The notes under the pieces are model-generated. The model was not told the origin of the DNA, searched no databases, and saw nothing but the letters and a program-made list of their open reading frames with translations. The translations under genes and the position numbers were made by a program. From Cyanobacteria bacterium FACHB-DQ100 (lineage in GTDB: Bacteria > Cyanobacteriota > Cyanobacteriia > Leptolyngbyales > Leptolyngbyaceae), in contig JACJNW010000028.1 in assembly GCA_014695195.1 (NCBI GenBank), positions 62,001 to 126,000 on the forward strand: 64,000 bases of DNA, written 5' to 3'. Below are positions 37,810 through 46,217 of the stretch, piece by piece (position 1 is the first letter of the stretch; each line of letters opens with the position of its first letter).

Positions 37810-37998
37810 CGTTCTGACCTCGAAATCAACAAAGGTCTATCCTAGAGCAATTCTTCTAGCATGGTATGGGAGTTTACGATCGATTTATCTGTGTGAACTG
37901 GTGCTATTGGCTCAATGTTTTGATTTTCTCGATCGCTAAGTCAACGTCTGGTAAAGCCTGCCCTCGTCGCTGGACGGTTTCAATTCAATATTGTTGCC

Positions 37999-38448
37999 CT
38001 AGCTCTTTTCGACTCGGCAACGTCCTTCGTTTGCGCAATCTAATCGTTTCTGCCGCTCAGCCACGATCGCCCTTAAGTCCGGTCTTCCCGTCAGCATCAG
38101 TCGCCAATCTGCCCAAATCTCATACAGCTTATCCGCAATCCAACCGAAGATTGGGATTCTTGTAATCGCATAGACCCATCCCATGCCGAGAACTTCGTAA
38201 ACGCGCCGAAACACCTCGACATTTTTGATCGTGCTGCCATCGGGCAATACGGCATGAATCCGACCCATTGCCGTTTCATAATCAATCTCGCCGTTCTCGT
38301 CTGGTGAATAGTTCTCGTCGGCAATGTCAACAAACGCGACTAAACCACGATCATTGTCCCGCTTTTTCAAAAAATTCACTTCGCGCATACAAAGCGGACA
38401 TTCACTATCGTAGAGCAGCTTAATTTTCCAGGCTGGGGTAGCAGACAT
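37999..38448 (-). CDS. DCC-family thiol-disulfide oxidoreductase-like protein (DUF393)
   Basis: 149 residues with the family hallmark DSECPLCMREVNFL at about 14-27, containing the DxxC and CxxC cysteines, followed by a thioredoxin-like layout: VAFVDIADENY, GRIHAVLPDGS and VFRRVYEVLGMGW. The C-terminal half has amphipathic helices. The family is predicted to act in disulfide exchange; direct evidence is scant. Divergent from the DMT transporter gene, 172 bp between starts. Confidence 0.88.
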   Translation of the reverse strand: MSATPAWKIKLLYDSECPLCMREVNFLKKRDNDRGLVAFVDIADENYSPDENGEIDYETAMGRIHAVLPDGSTIKNVEVFRRVYEVLGMGWVYAITRIPIFGWIADKLYEIWADWRLMLTGRPDLRAIVAERQKRLDCANEGRCRVEKS

Positions 38449-38530
38449 TGCAGGTTCAATCCAATTTTCTTTAATTTAACAGTTTGTAACGCTTGCGGTG
38501 GACTATAGGTGATTCACTTTGGTTTTAAGC

Positions 38531-38580
38531 TGTTTGAGATTTACTGTTTGAGATTATTTATTGTTTGAGATTATTTATAT
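38531..38580. repeat. Three short imperfect tandem repeats
   Basis: TGTTTGAGATT occurs three times in a row, starting at 38531, 38545 and 38562, with spacings of 14 and 17 bp. The last two copies extend to TGTTTGAGATTATTTAT. They lie in the divergent promoter region, 40-90 bp before the ATG of the DMT transporter, and could be a cluster of regulator sites or simple slippage. Confidence 0.65.
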
Positions 38581-38620
38581 TGGGGCGCGAACTTGCGATG
38601 CGAGTATCAGAGGTAACGAC

Positions 38621-39493
38621 ATGACTGAATCTCGTTTTCCAAAAACGGCGGTGCTGGCATTGCTAGCGATCGCAATTCTCTGGGGCTACAGTTGGACGCA
38701 GATGAAGCTAGGAGTGCAATATTCCTCGGCGTTTACATTTGCAGCACTGCGAAATGTGGGGGGCGGCTTAGCACTTCTGATTGCCCTGATCGCAACCAAG
38801 CAACCGATCCTGCCGAAAGCTGTCCCAATGACTTTCTTGTTAGGGTTGCTACAAACCGCAGGATTTAGTGGCTTTGCAGCTTGGGCATTGGTCAGTGGGG
38901 GAGCCGGGAAAACCTCGATTCTGGTTTACACAATGCCGTTTTGGACATTGTTGTTGGCATGGTACTTCTTGGGTGAGCGGATTCGAGGAGTGCAATGGAT
39001 CGCGATCGCAGTTGCCTTCTCTGGATTGTTGTTGATTCTTGATCCGTTTCGGCTGCAAGGTTCGTTGATCAGTGGATTGTTTGCCGTGTTAGCGGGATTA
39101 AGTTGGGCGGGCGGCTCGATCGTGGCAAAGAAAATCGATGCAAAGTCAGTCAATCTATTGTCGCTGACAACTTGGCAAACGCTGTTTGGAACTATACCCC
39201 TGATTGCGATCGCGCTCTTTTCGTCGGCTCCGCCAATTCAGTGGAATTCGACCTTTATGAGTGCTTTGGCTTATAGTGTCTTGCCCGGAAACGCGATTCC
39301 GATGCTGTTATGGATGTATGTACTGAGACAGCTTCCCGCCGGACTATCGGGGTTAGGAATGCTGATGACTCCGGTGTTAGGAGTGACGTTTGCAGCATTG
39401 CAGCTTAGAGAAATTCCGCAATTTCATGAATTGATTGGAATGGGCTGTGTGGTGAGTGCATTGATTCTGACTTCGATCGTAAACCGCAAGTAG
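38621..39493 (+). CDS. EamA/DMT-superfamily transporter
   Basis: 290 residues from the ATG at 38621 (MTESRFPKT), with AGAGGT just upstream; the frame is open 20 codons earlier without family character. About ten membrane helices form two EamA repeats: the first from LALLAIAILWGYSWTQMKLG, the second from LFAVLAGLSWAGGSIVAKK. Such proteins export amino acids, nucleobases or other metabolites; the substrate cannot be told. Its TAG is directly followed by the stop of the opposing gene. Confidence 0.9.
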   Translation: MTESRFPKTAVLALLAIAILWGYSWTQMKLGVQYSSAFTFAALRNVGGGLALLIALIATKQPILPKAVPMTFLLGLLQTAGFSGFAAWALVSGGAGKTSILVYTMPFWTLLLAWYFLGERIRGVQWIAIAVAFSGLLLILDPFRLQGSLISGLFAVLAGLSWAGGSIVAKKIDAKSVNLLSLTTWQTLFGTIPLIAIALFSSAPPIQWNSTFMSALAYSVLPGNAIPMLLWMYVLRQLPAGLSGLGMLMTPVLGVTFAALQLREIPQFHELIGMGCVVSALILTSIVNRK

Positions 39494-40030
39494 CTATCGC
39501 CAGTTCGATCGATTCCAGTCGTACACGCCTTGAATTTCATATTCCTGCCCGTTGTCAAAGCGAATTGTGCAGCGCGTTTGTTGTGAGCTGTCTGATTCAC
39601 TCAGTCCGATGACTATGCAGGTGTACCATTCTTGATCATCGGCTTGCACCCATTCCCATAGAGCATTGGAAACTTCAATGCGATCGCCAATGTTCAGTCG
39701 GGTTTCTTGATCGCGGTAGGCTGCTAAATCTTCAGCCGTCACAGAATTGAGCCAGGATAATCCATATTGATCTCGAATAAACTGCATGGCTCCAGAATTA
39801 CGATTTTGCAGCCAATCGTTTAGAAGCGATGTTTTCCAATCGGACTGTTGGGCAAACTGTAGAACGGCTTGTCGTTGTTCCTCAGTCAGTTGTGTGAGCG
39901 GATTCGATCGCGTTTCTTGCTGCAAAGTCGATCGCAAGATTTCTTTTTGGTCTGCATCTAGCGGATGTCCGAGGCGTTCACACTGCTCGAACGCTTTTTG
40001 CAGTAAGCTATCGAAGTCGAATTCGCTCAT
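39494..40030 (-). CDS. Uncharacterised protein translationally coupled to rsmI
   Basis: 178 residues, no signal peptide, no recognised family. The N-terminal half is helical and Gln/Glu-rich (LLQKAFEQCERLGHPL, LTEEQRQAVLQFAQQ). The C-terminal half is beta-rich and ends with a Tudor/SH3-like stretch (IGDRIEVSNALWEWVQADDQ, then CTIRFDNGQEYEIQGVYDW). Its ATG overlaps the rsmI stop by four bases (ATGA), so it is translated after RsmI. A link to ribosome or RNA function is only suggested by this coupling. Confidence 0.8.
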   Translation of the reverse strand: MSEFDFDSLLQKAFEQCERLGHPLDADQKEILRSTLQQETRSNPLTQLTEEQRQAVLQFAQQSDWKTSLLNDWLQNRNSGAMQFIRDQYGLSWLNSVTAEDLAAYRDQETRLNIGDRIEVSNALWEWVQADDQEWYTCIVIGLSESDSSQQTRCTIRFDNGQEYEIQGVYDWNRSNWR

Positions 40031-40860
40031 AGTTCAATCTGTAAGGCGAGTTGATACAGTTGACGACGAGGTAAAGCGGTTTGCTGAGACAACTGGCGAC
40101 TCGCTTGCGATCGAGAAACTCCTTGCTTCAATAATGACAACAACTCTGCTTTTAAGACTTCTTCTGTGAGGGGAACTTCGGTTGGCTCTGCTCCAGAAAC
40201 AATCAGCGTAAATTCGCCCTTTGGCTCATGCTTGGTGTAATGGTCGATCGCGGCTTTCACTGTCCCGCGCCAGAACTCTTCGTGTAGTTTGGTGAGTTCA
40301 CGCGCCAAGACAATCAAGCGATCGTCTCCTAAAACTGTTGCAATGTCAGCGAGTGTTTTTTGCACTCGATGAGGCGCTTCGTAGAAAATTAAGGTGCGAT
40401 CGTCGGTGATTAACCGTTCGAGATGTTCACGCCGCTCTGTTTCTTTAGCAGGGAGAAAGCCCTCAAACACAAACCGATCGCACTTTAACCCTGAAGCACT
40501 CAAAGCTGTCATCGCTGCCGTTGCGCCGGGGATTGGAACAACTGAAATTCCTACTTCTGCACATGCTTTCACCAGTTCATACCCTGGGTCAGAAATTCCG
40601 GGCATTCCTGCATCTGTCACAAGCGCGATCGATGTCCCTTGCTGAAGACGATCGACCAGTTCGATAGTTCTAGAATGGCGATTGTGATCGTGATAGCTAA
40701 CTTGCGGGGTTTTGATTTGAAAGTGCTGCAAGAGTTTTCCGGTGTGGCGCGTGTCTTCTGCGGCGATTAGGTCTACCGTTTGCAGAATTCGCACTGCCCG
40801 AAACGTCATGTCTTCTAAGTTGCCCAGTGGTGTGCCCACAATATATAGAGTTGCTGTCAT
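40027..40860 (-). CDS. rsmI: 16S rRNA (cytidine-1402-2'-O)-methyltransferase
   Basis: Ribose-methylates C1402 of 16S rRNA at the ribosomal P site using SAM. 277 residues. Tetrapyrrole-methylase fold with LYIVGTPLGNLEDMTFRAV, AAEDTRHTGKLL, SYHDHN, the loop VTDAGMPGISDPGY, IPGATAAMTALSASGL and FYEAPHR. All family blocks are present. The start lies ten bases from the start of the divergent PfkB gene. Confidence 0.97.
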   Translation of the reverse strand: MTATLYIVGTPLGNLEDMTFRAVRILQTVDLIAAEDTRHTGKLLQHFQIKTPQVSYHDHNRHSRTIELVDRLQQGTSIALVTDAGMPGISDPGYELVKACAEVGISVVPIPGATAAMTALSASGLKCDRFVFEGFLPAKETERREHLERLITDDRTLIFYEAPHRVQKTLADIATVLGDDRLIVLARELTKLHEEFWRGTVKAAIDHYTKHEPKGEFTLIVSGAEPTEVPLTEEVLKAELLSLLKQGVSRSQASRQLSQQTALPRRQLYQLALQIEL

Positions 40861-40870
40861 GAAGTGAATT

Positions 40871-41731
40871 ATGGCAAAACATGGACTGTTTGTGGGCTTA
40901 GTGACGCTGGATTTAATTTATCTTGCAGATGCACCCCCGATCGCAAATCAAAAAATCGTGGCACAAGACACGACGATCGCGGCTGGAGGCCCTGCCACCA
41001 ATGCTGCGATCGCTTTTCAACAGTTGGGCAATTCCGCCACATTAATGGGTGCGATCGGCTCACATCCCATCTGTCATTTGATTCAATCTGATTTACAATC
41101 CTGCGGTGTTCAGATTGTGGATCTCGCTCCAGCTAGAACTGAATCGCCGCCTGTCTCTTCGGTCGTCGTAACAAAGTCCACGGGAGATCGTTCAGTCGTT
41201 TCGATCAACGCGGTACGATCACAGATTGATCCAGACCGCATTTCACCAGATATTCTCGACAATATTGATGTTGTATTGATTGATGGACATCAAATGGCGA
41301 TCGGGGCAAAGCTTGCGAAAATGGCAGACGATCGCAGCATTCCAGTTGTAATTGATGCAGGCAGTTGGAAGCCTGGATTTGAAACCGTTTTACCTTGGGT
41401 GGATTATGCAATTTGTTCTGCGAACTTTCACCCCCCGACCGATCAAACAGTATTTGAATATCTGCGATCGTTTGGAATCCCACACATGGCAATCACACAC
41501 GGAAAGAATGCCATTGAACTACCAAATCATAAAATCAATGTCCCCCAAGTTCCTGTGGTTGACACGCTGGGTGCAGGAGATATCTTTCACGGTGCGTTTT
41601 GCCACTATATATTAATGTGTGATTTTCACACTGCACTGTCTAAAGCCGCCCAAATTGCTGCTTATGCCTGTCAATTCTTCGGTACTCGCGAATGGAGAAA
41701 ATACCAGACCTATAATAATGAAGCCGATTGA
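40871..41731 (+). CDS. PfkB-family carbohydrate kinase
   Basis: 286 residues, ribokinase fold. The substrate-side signature AAGGPATNAAIAFQQLG (37-53) and the ATP/anion-hole signature DTLGAGDIFHGAF with catalytic Asp237 are complete. It phosphorylates a sugar or nucleoside; a specific substrate cannot be assigned from these motifs. The gene overlaps or abuts the IMPase-type phosphatase gene downstream, an interesting kinase-phosphatase pairing. The start is only ten bases from the rsmI start, so its promoter must lie within rsmI. Confidence 0.9.
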   Translation: MAKHGLFVGLVTLDLIYLADAPPIANQKIVAQDTTIAAGGPATNAAIAFQQLGNSATLMGAIGSHPICHLIQSDLQSCGVQIVDLAPARTESPPVSSVVVTKSTGDRSVVSINAVRSQIDPDRISPDILDNIDVVLIDGHQMAIGAKLAKMADDRSIPVVIDAGSWKPGFETVLPWVDYAICSANFHPPTDQTVFEYLRSFGIPHMAITHGKNAIELPNHKINVPQVPVVDTLGAGDIFHGAFCHYILMCDFHTALSKAAQIAAYACQFFGTREWRKYQTYNNEAD

Positions 41732-41744
41732 GCGGGTAAGAGCG

Positions 41745-42587
41745 ATGAATTTTGAAGAAATTTGTACCATTGCACGAAGAGTTGGCTGGGGAGCCGCGAA
41801 CATTCTGATAGAACAATCGCGTAGCTTTGAGGTAGAAAAATCTGGCGATAGTCCTGTCACTTCGGCGGACATTGCTGCCAACACCTACATCCTAGAGAAA
41901 CTACAATCGGTTTTCGACCCACAAACCTTCGCCTACCTCAGCGAAGAAACTTATCAGTCTCAGCCTGCCGAAGTGCGCTTAAATCGTCCTTGGGTATGGA
42001 TTATTGATCCACTTGATGGCACAAAAGACTTTATCAATCGCACCGGCGAATATGCAATGCACATTGCTCTCGCCTATCAAGGTCGTCCCGTTGTTGCGAT
42101 CGTTGCTTGTCCTGCATTCGGCAAGCTCTATTCTGCCACCTTAGAGGGCGGAACCTGGGTCGAAACTGCAAACGGCGATCGCACTCGCATCCAAGTTTCA
42201 AATAAATCAGACTTTACCGATTTAACCGTCGTTGCCAGTCGCAGCCATCGCGACGTGCGGTTCAATCAATTAATGGAACAATTCCCCGTCAAACAACAGC
42301 GTCAAATTGGTAGCGTCGGCTGTAAGATTGCGGCGATCGTCGAACAGCAGGCGGATCTTTATCTTTCCTTGTCGGGTAAGTCTGCCGCGAAGGATTGGGA
42401 TTTCGCGGCCCCCGAACTCATTCTCACCGAGGCAGGCGGACAATTTACCTATTTTGATCAATCTCCCGTGCAGTACAATCGCGCCGATGTGAATCAATGG
42501 GGCGGAATTCTTGCGAGTAACGGAAAAATACACGCTCAGCTTTGTGACACCGCGATCGCACTACTTGGAGAGATTGATAAGCGATAA
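41745..42587 (+). CDS. Inositol monophosphatase-family phosphatase, CysQ-like
   Basis: 280 residues from the ATG at 41745 (MNFEEICTIARRVGWG); an ATG at 41718 would overlap the preceding kinase gene by 14 bases and is possible. Metal-binding motifs of the family: YLSEET, WIIDPLDGTKDF and KDWDFAAPELILTEAGG. The sequence best fits the CysQ branch, which hydrolyses 3'-phosphoadenosine 5'-phosphate from sulfate assimilation, but inositol- or sugar-phosphate substrates remain possible. Lithium sensitivity is typical of the family. Confidence 0.88.
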   Translation: MNFEEICTIARRVGWGAANILIEQSRSFEVEKSGDSPVTSADIAANTYILEKLQSVFDPQTFAYLSEETYQSQPAEVRLNRPWVWIIDPLDGTKDFINRTGEYAMHIALAYQGRPVVAIVACPAFGKLYSATLEGGTWVETANGDRTRIQVSNKSDFTDLTVVASRSHRDVRFNQLMEQFPVKQQRQIGSVGCKIAAIVEQQADLYLSLSGKSAAKDWDFAAPELILTEAGGQFTYFDQSPVQYNRADVNQWGGILASNGKIHAQLCDTAIALLGEIDKR

Positions 42588-42800
42588 CTATCTATTAAGT
42601 TTCATCACTTTTCCTGATTTAAGCTTGAATGCAGAGGTGTGAGTGAAAGTCAGGTTCGATCAGGTTGTATAGTATTAACGTACTAACCACTCAAAAATAA
42701 TCCGGCTCATAGAGCAAAGAAGGAACTCTCACCCTTCAGTTTGCCTCTACGAAAGGAGCTTGTTTTCGCTTGCATTTCCTCAACCCTACAACGTATCCCG

Positions 42801-43742
42801 ATGAAACTAAATCGTACAGGGCGGCTATCTCGTAGCCTAGTTTTGTTTGTGTTCAGCCTTGGTGTGTTCGTCATGCTAGGGTGGTCTCGTCCCTCGATCG
42901 CCGTTCAAACGGGCGAACTATTCGCAAGCAACCCCTCGACCCAGATTAACGTCCGCACCAGTCCGTCTACTACTGCTCCACTAGCAGGCATTGCTTTTCC
43001 GGGCGATCAGGTTCAAATTCTCAGCACAACCCAAAGCCGAGACGGGTTTACCTGGTATCAGATGCAGTCTAACCGTTCTGGAATCGTCGGCTGGGTACGG
43101 GGCGATTTAGTGAGGCCCTTTGGTGCAGTAGCCCGACGAACGGTAGCCCCCTCGATCGCAGCCGCTCAACCCGTTGTAGCTCCTCAACCTCAAGTCTTCA
43201 CGCCCGCAAAAACAGCAGCCGTAGAAAAGAATCCGTTCATTCCCGTTCCGCAAGTCTCCAACTGTGCTCCCGTCTATCCAGTCCGGCCTCCTGTCGTGAA
43301 TCAAGGCTTTGGACGAGTCAGCGATCCCTTCAACGCTAGACAGAGCCATTTTCATACAGGCATAGACTTCGATGGCAAGATTGGCACTCCAATTAACAGT
43401 CCAGTCTGTGGAACCGTGTCTTACGTCGGACGGGAACAAGACGGAAATAGTTACGAATGGGGCTATGGTTGGCACGTCAAAATCCGCGACAGCGAAGGGA
43501 AGATTCATCTCTTCGCTCACATCAGTAAAGCCTATGTCAAGGTAGGACAGACTGTTACATCGGGTCAGTTAATCGCAGCGATCGGCAACAATGGAAATTC
43601 CACAGGGCCGCATCTGCATTACGAAATTCGCCAAGGGGCAGATACTTATCAAAGCGCGATTAACCCCATGCCATTTCTCGCGCTTGTCCGGCAGGCGGAC
43701 GGTTCACAAGCTGGACTCATCCTGCCGACTGAATACCGGTAG
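42801..43742 (+). CDS. Secreted SH3b - M23 (LytM) murein endopeptidase
   Basis: 313 residues from the ATG at 42801 (MKLNRTGRLSR). Signal peptide or N-terminal anchor at about 10-33, bacterial SH3 domain (about 40-105, INVRTSPSTTAPLAG), Ala/Pro-rich linker, and a C-terminal M23 domain (about 175-300). The zinc site is present: HTGIDFDG with His and Asp, a HISK segment and HLHYEIRQG. It is expected to cut peptidoglycan cross-bridges, with SH3b binding the wall. A 17-bp hairpin terminator follows. Convergent with the tandem-SH3b gene. Confidence 0.92.
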   Translation: MKLNRTGRLSRSLVLFVFSLGVFVMLGWSRPSIAVQTGELFASNPSTQINVRTSPSTTAPLAGIAFPGDQVQILSTTQSRDGFTWYQMQSNRSGIVGWVRGDLVRPFGAVARRTVAPSIAAAQPVVAPQPQVFTPAKTAAVEKNPFIPVPQVSNCAPVYPVRPPVVNQGFGRVSDPFNARQSHFHTGIDFDGKIGTPINSPVCGTVSYVGREQDGNSYEWGYGWHVKIRDSEGKIHLFAHISKAYVKVGQTVTSGQLIAAIGNNGNSTGPHLHYEIRQGADTYQSAINPMPFLALVRQADGSQAGLILPTEYR

Positions 43743-43774
43743 CCGCTTCAGTTCTAGCTCTATTTGCGCGATTT

Positions 43775-43819
43775 AAAGAGAAAGGTTCAGGCAGCATTCT
43801 CTCCTGAACCTTTCTCTTT
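43775..43819. terminator. Strong bidirectional hairpin terminator
   Basis: AAAGAGAAAGGTTCAGG (43775-43791) and CCTGAACCTTTCTCTTT (43803-43819) form a perfect 17-bp stem with an 11-nt loop. It gives a T-rich end on both strands and lies between the convergent M23 and SH3b genes, so it probably serves both. Confidence 0.88.
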
Positions 43820-43837
43820 TAAGCGATCGGATTTGAA

Positions 43838-44821
43838 TTATCGAAGCCAGCTTGAAGACACCCAACCACCGCTCGAAAGTTGAGAATACCCACCACTGAC
43901 TCGACCCGATAGCCGTACAACCGAACCATTTGGGAGGCTGCCAATTACGCTGCCCGAAGGACTCGATCGAATCAACAAGCTACCGCCATTCGTCGAAACG
44001 GTTGCTGAGGAGACACCAGGACCACCCGTGTTCGGACTGGTGGTATAAGCAGAAGAGAACCAGCCACCATCGGGTAACTGATACCAGCCGCCGGACTGCC
44101 GGATGACACGCACGGTTTCACCAGGATACAAAGGTCTGCCGTTCAAGCCGTATCCCACTCCAGGGCCGTTACGAACATTCACCGTAGTCGTTGCTCTCAC
44201 CGTTTGGTTGATTGGAGTTCCAATTGGGCCAGGACCACCCGTGTTCGGACTGGTGGTATAAGCAGAAGAGAACCAGCCACCATCGGGTAACTGATACCAA
44301 CCGCCAGACTGCCGGATGACGCGCACGGTTTCACCGGGATACAACGGTCTGCCATTCAAGCCGTATCCCACTCCAGGGCCGTTACGAACATTCACCGTAG
44401 TCGTTGCTCTCACCGTTTGGTTGGTCGGAGTTCCAATTGGGCCAGGGCCCCCTATGTTGGAGCTGGTGGTGTAAGCGGAAGAGAACCAGCCCCCATCGGG
44501 TAGCTGATACCAACCATTCGATGAAGCAACCACGCGCACGGTTTCGCCTGGATACAACGGTCTGCCGTTTAAACCGTATTGCGATCCAGGGCCGTTACGA
44601 ACGTTGAGTGCAGAAATGCTATTGCTCACTCTGACGTATTGTGCCGCTTGAGCCGATGGGACGTGAGTAACAAGCACCGAAGTTGCTAACATAAACCCAG
44701 CAAAGCCGACCCAGGCAGAACTAGGGATGTTTAAGCACCACTTTTTGAGTGATCGTCCTAAGCGCACTAGCTTTGAGGTTTTGCCAGTCGTTATAGTTCC
44801 AGCGTAAATAGATTCTTCCAT
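43838..44821 (-). CDS. Secreted tandem SH3b-repeat protein
   Basis: 327 residues from the ATG at 44821 (MEESIYAGT), chosen for AGGAG directly upstream. A basic start and a membrane/signal segment (about 37-60, WVGFAGFMLATSVLV) end in SAQAA. Three canonical SH3b repeats of 71 residues follow (each with VNVRNGPG or LNVRNGPG, then NGRPLYPGETVRV and GGWFSSAYTTS), then a fourth, divergent one (LLIRSSPSGSVIGSLPNG). No enzyme domain is present. It is probably a cell-wall-binding protein. The neighbouring M23 hydrolase also carries SH3b, so both may act on the same wall structure. Confidence 0.88.
   Translation of the reverse strand: MEESIYAGTITTGKTSKLVRLGRSLKKWCLNIPSSAWVGFAGFMLATSVLVTHVPSAQAAQYVRVSNSISALNVRNGPGSQYGLNGRPLYPGETVRVVASSNGWYQLPDGGWFSSAYTTSSNIGGPGPIGTPTNQTVRATTTVNVRNGPGVGYGLNGRPLYPGETVRVIRQSGGWYQLPDGGWFSSAYTTSPNTGGPGPIGTPINQTVRATTTVNVRNGPGVGYGLNGRPLYPGETVRVIRQSGGWYQLPDGGWFSSAYTTSPNTGGPGVSSATVSTNGGSLLIRSSPSGSVIGSLPNGSVVRLSGRVSGGYSQLSSGGWVSSSWLR
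44019..44444 (-). repeat. Two near-identical 213-bp tandem coding repeats (SH3b units)
   Basis: Unit 44019-44231 and unit 44232-44444 differ at 8 of 213 positions by my count; a third, more diverged copy begins at 44445 with the same period. The unit is 71 codons, so copy number can change without a frameshift. The closeness points to recent duplication or gene conversion. Confidence 0.9.
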
Positions 44822-45159
44822 GGTTCTCCTGATGATCTGAAACAAAGTAGTTTTATTTTTGACCCGGAGCCAAGTTTAAGCAGTTATATTGCTGGGTCGT
44901 TTAGGTCTTACCCAGTTACAGGCAGACCCACTACCAAACCGAATAATTCGACTCTGTGCCATTGCAATCTTACTAGCGGTTTTTAGTCGAATTGGTGGTT
45001 TGTTACATTTTTCTACGTTTGTGAATAAATGTACATCAAGTTCAGAATAAACTTAAATTTTCACCCAGAGAAATCGAACAAATCGCTTGTTTACCAGGGC
45101 GAAAAACGGCGATTGCGATCGTCCTGAACTGTTAAGAAAATAGGAGTAATCACCGCGTC
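44822..45159. other. Intergenic region, 338 bp
   Basis: No gene seen. It forms the 5' region of the tandem-SH3b gene (minus strand) and lies beyond the 3' end of the methyltransferase gene. The part nearest the SH3b start contains GGGTC...GACC pairings (about 44890-44935), and TACATTT/AAATGTA form an inverted repeat near 45005-45032. I compared it with riboswitch classes found before wall genes (c-di-AMP) and saw no clear match. Confidence 0.45.
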
Positions 45160-45807
45160 CTAATCGATCCGAGCCGCAACCACAGCATAGAATGGATCGC
45201 CGCCTGACAGCCCAAACATTTGAAATATTGCCGGGGTTTGTGACTGTTTTATAATCACTTCGGGTTGCGAAAATCCGGGGACAGCTTTGAAGTATTGTTT
45301 CACCAAGTTAACGCGATCGCTCTCACTCGCGTCGCGCCAGGCTGCGATCGCTTTTTGGTAGAACATGCGATTCGAGAAGCTAATAATTGCGATTCCGCCC
45401 GGTTTTAGAATTCGATGAATCTCGGTGAAGATCGCTTCGGGATACTGGATGTATTGCACCGAAACTGTATTCAAAACTGCATCAAACGACTGATCCGGCA
45501 AAGGTAACTTCGGGTCTAAGTTCAAGTTCCGCACAAAGTAATGATTGAGTCGCGGATTGCGGGCGAGTTCTTCTGCATTGAGTCCATGGCCTTCGACATG
45601 CTCAAACTGCACATCGTCCGGAAGATGCGACACCCAGCTACTCATCATGTCAAAGATGCGGGCGTTTGGCTTTAAGCGATCGCGATACAGATCCGTCAAC
45701 TGCTGAATAAACCCTTCATCAACGTGCGTAACGAAGCGAGGAGACTCATAAAACAGAGCATCGTTAGAAGGATCTAATTTTTCGCGCTGATTCGGATTAA
45801 GCAACAT
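45160..45807 (-). CDS. SAM-dependent methyltransferase, class I (Methyltransf_11 type)
   Basis: 215 residues. The usual glycine-rich motif I is replaced by IFDMMSSWVSHLP, a variant I associate with a plant/cyanobacterial subgroup. Later motifs are clear: NTVSVQYIQYPEAIF, then RILKPGGIAIISFSNRMF. The segment FYESPRFVTHVDEGFI near the start is also typical of that subgroup. Substrate unknown. Monocistronic by appearance, with 167 bp to the next gene upstream. Confidence 0.85.
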   Translation of the reverse strand: MLLNPNQREKLDPSNDALFYESPRFVTHVDEGFIQQLTDLYRDRLKPNARIFDMMSSWVSHLPDDVQFEHVEGHGLNAEELARNPRLNHYFVRNLNLDPKLPLPDQSFDAVLNTVSVQYIQYPEAIFTEIHRILKPGGIAIISFSNRMFYQKAIAAWRDASESDRVNLVKQYFKAVPGFSQPEVIIKQSQTPAIFQMFGLSGGDPFYAVVAARID

Positions 45808-45974
45808 GATCGCAGCACTATGACATCAATGAAGTTATGTTAACAAATAATTTTGCTTCATTCTCTGCCTTAAGAACTACAGCAGCTCGCACTAAGCAGG
45901 AACCTTAATGATACAAGCGATTAATTTTAGAGAAATACTATGCCCGATCGCTCAAAAAGCGCCTCAGAGATTTT

Positions 45975-46217
45975 TCACATTTCTTCAGGCTGTGTATTTC
46001 TTAGCAAAGCCGTAAACGCTCCTGCCCCCAAACGATCTTGGGGAAAGATACGATAACAGAATTGATCAGATAAGTGCGATCGGTACTCCCTTAACTGCGG
46101 AACTTCGGTAGATTCAAACTGCGGAAGCTTGTCTAAAAGCCAATCAATCATCTGCTCATTTGCATCCGAGAACAATTGACGACTGAGCTTAATCAGTAAA
46201 TTAGAAGGCTTTCCCAT
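45975..46217 (-). CDS. Small uncharacterised protein
   Basis: 80 residues, no signal peptide, no recognised family. Mostly helical by appearance (LIKLSRQLFSDANEQMIDWL), with a CYRIFPQDRLGAG stretch. The ATG lies 17 bases inside the end of the upstream PH-like gene in another frame, which supports it as a real, coupled gene rather than a chance frame. Confidence 0.6.
   Translation of the reverse strand: MGKPSNLLIKLSRQLFSDANEQMIDWLLDKLPQFESTEVPQLREYRSHLSDQFCYRIFPQDRLGAGAFTALLRNTQPEEM

Noticed and set aside
37866-38165. 99-codon plus-strand frame before the DMT gene
   Set aside because: Mostly antisense to the DCC gene; sequence has no domain character.
44822-45159. Riboswitch (c-di-AMP type) before the SH3b gene
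   Set aside because: Wall-related genes often have one, and some pairings exist here, but the conserved core segments of that class could not be found.
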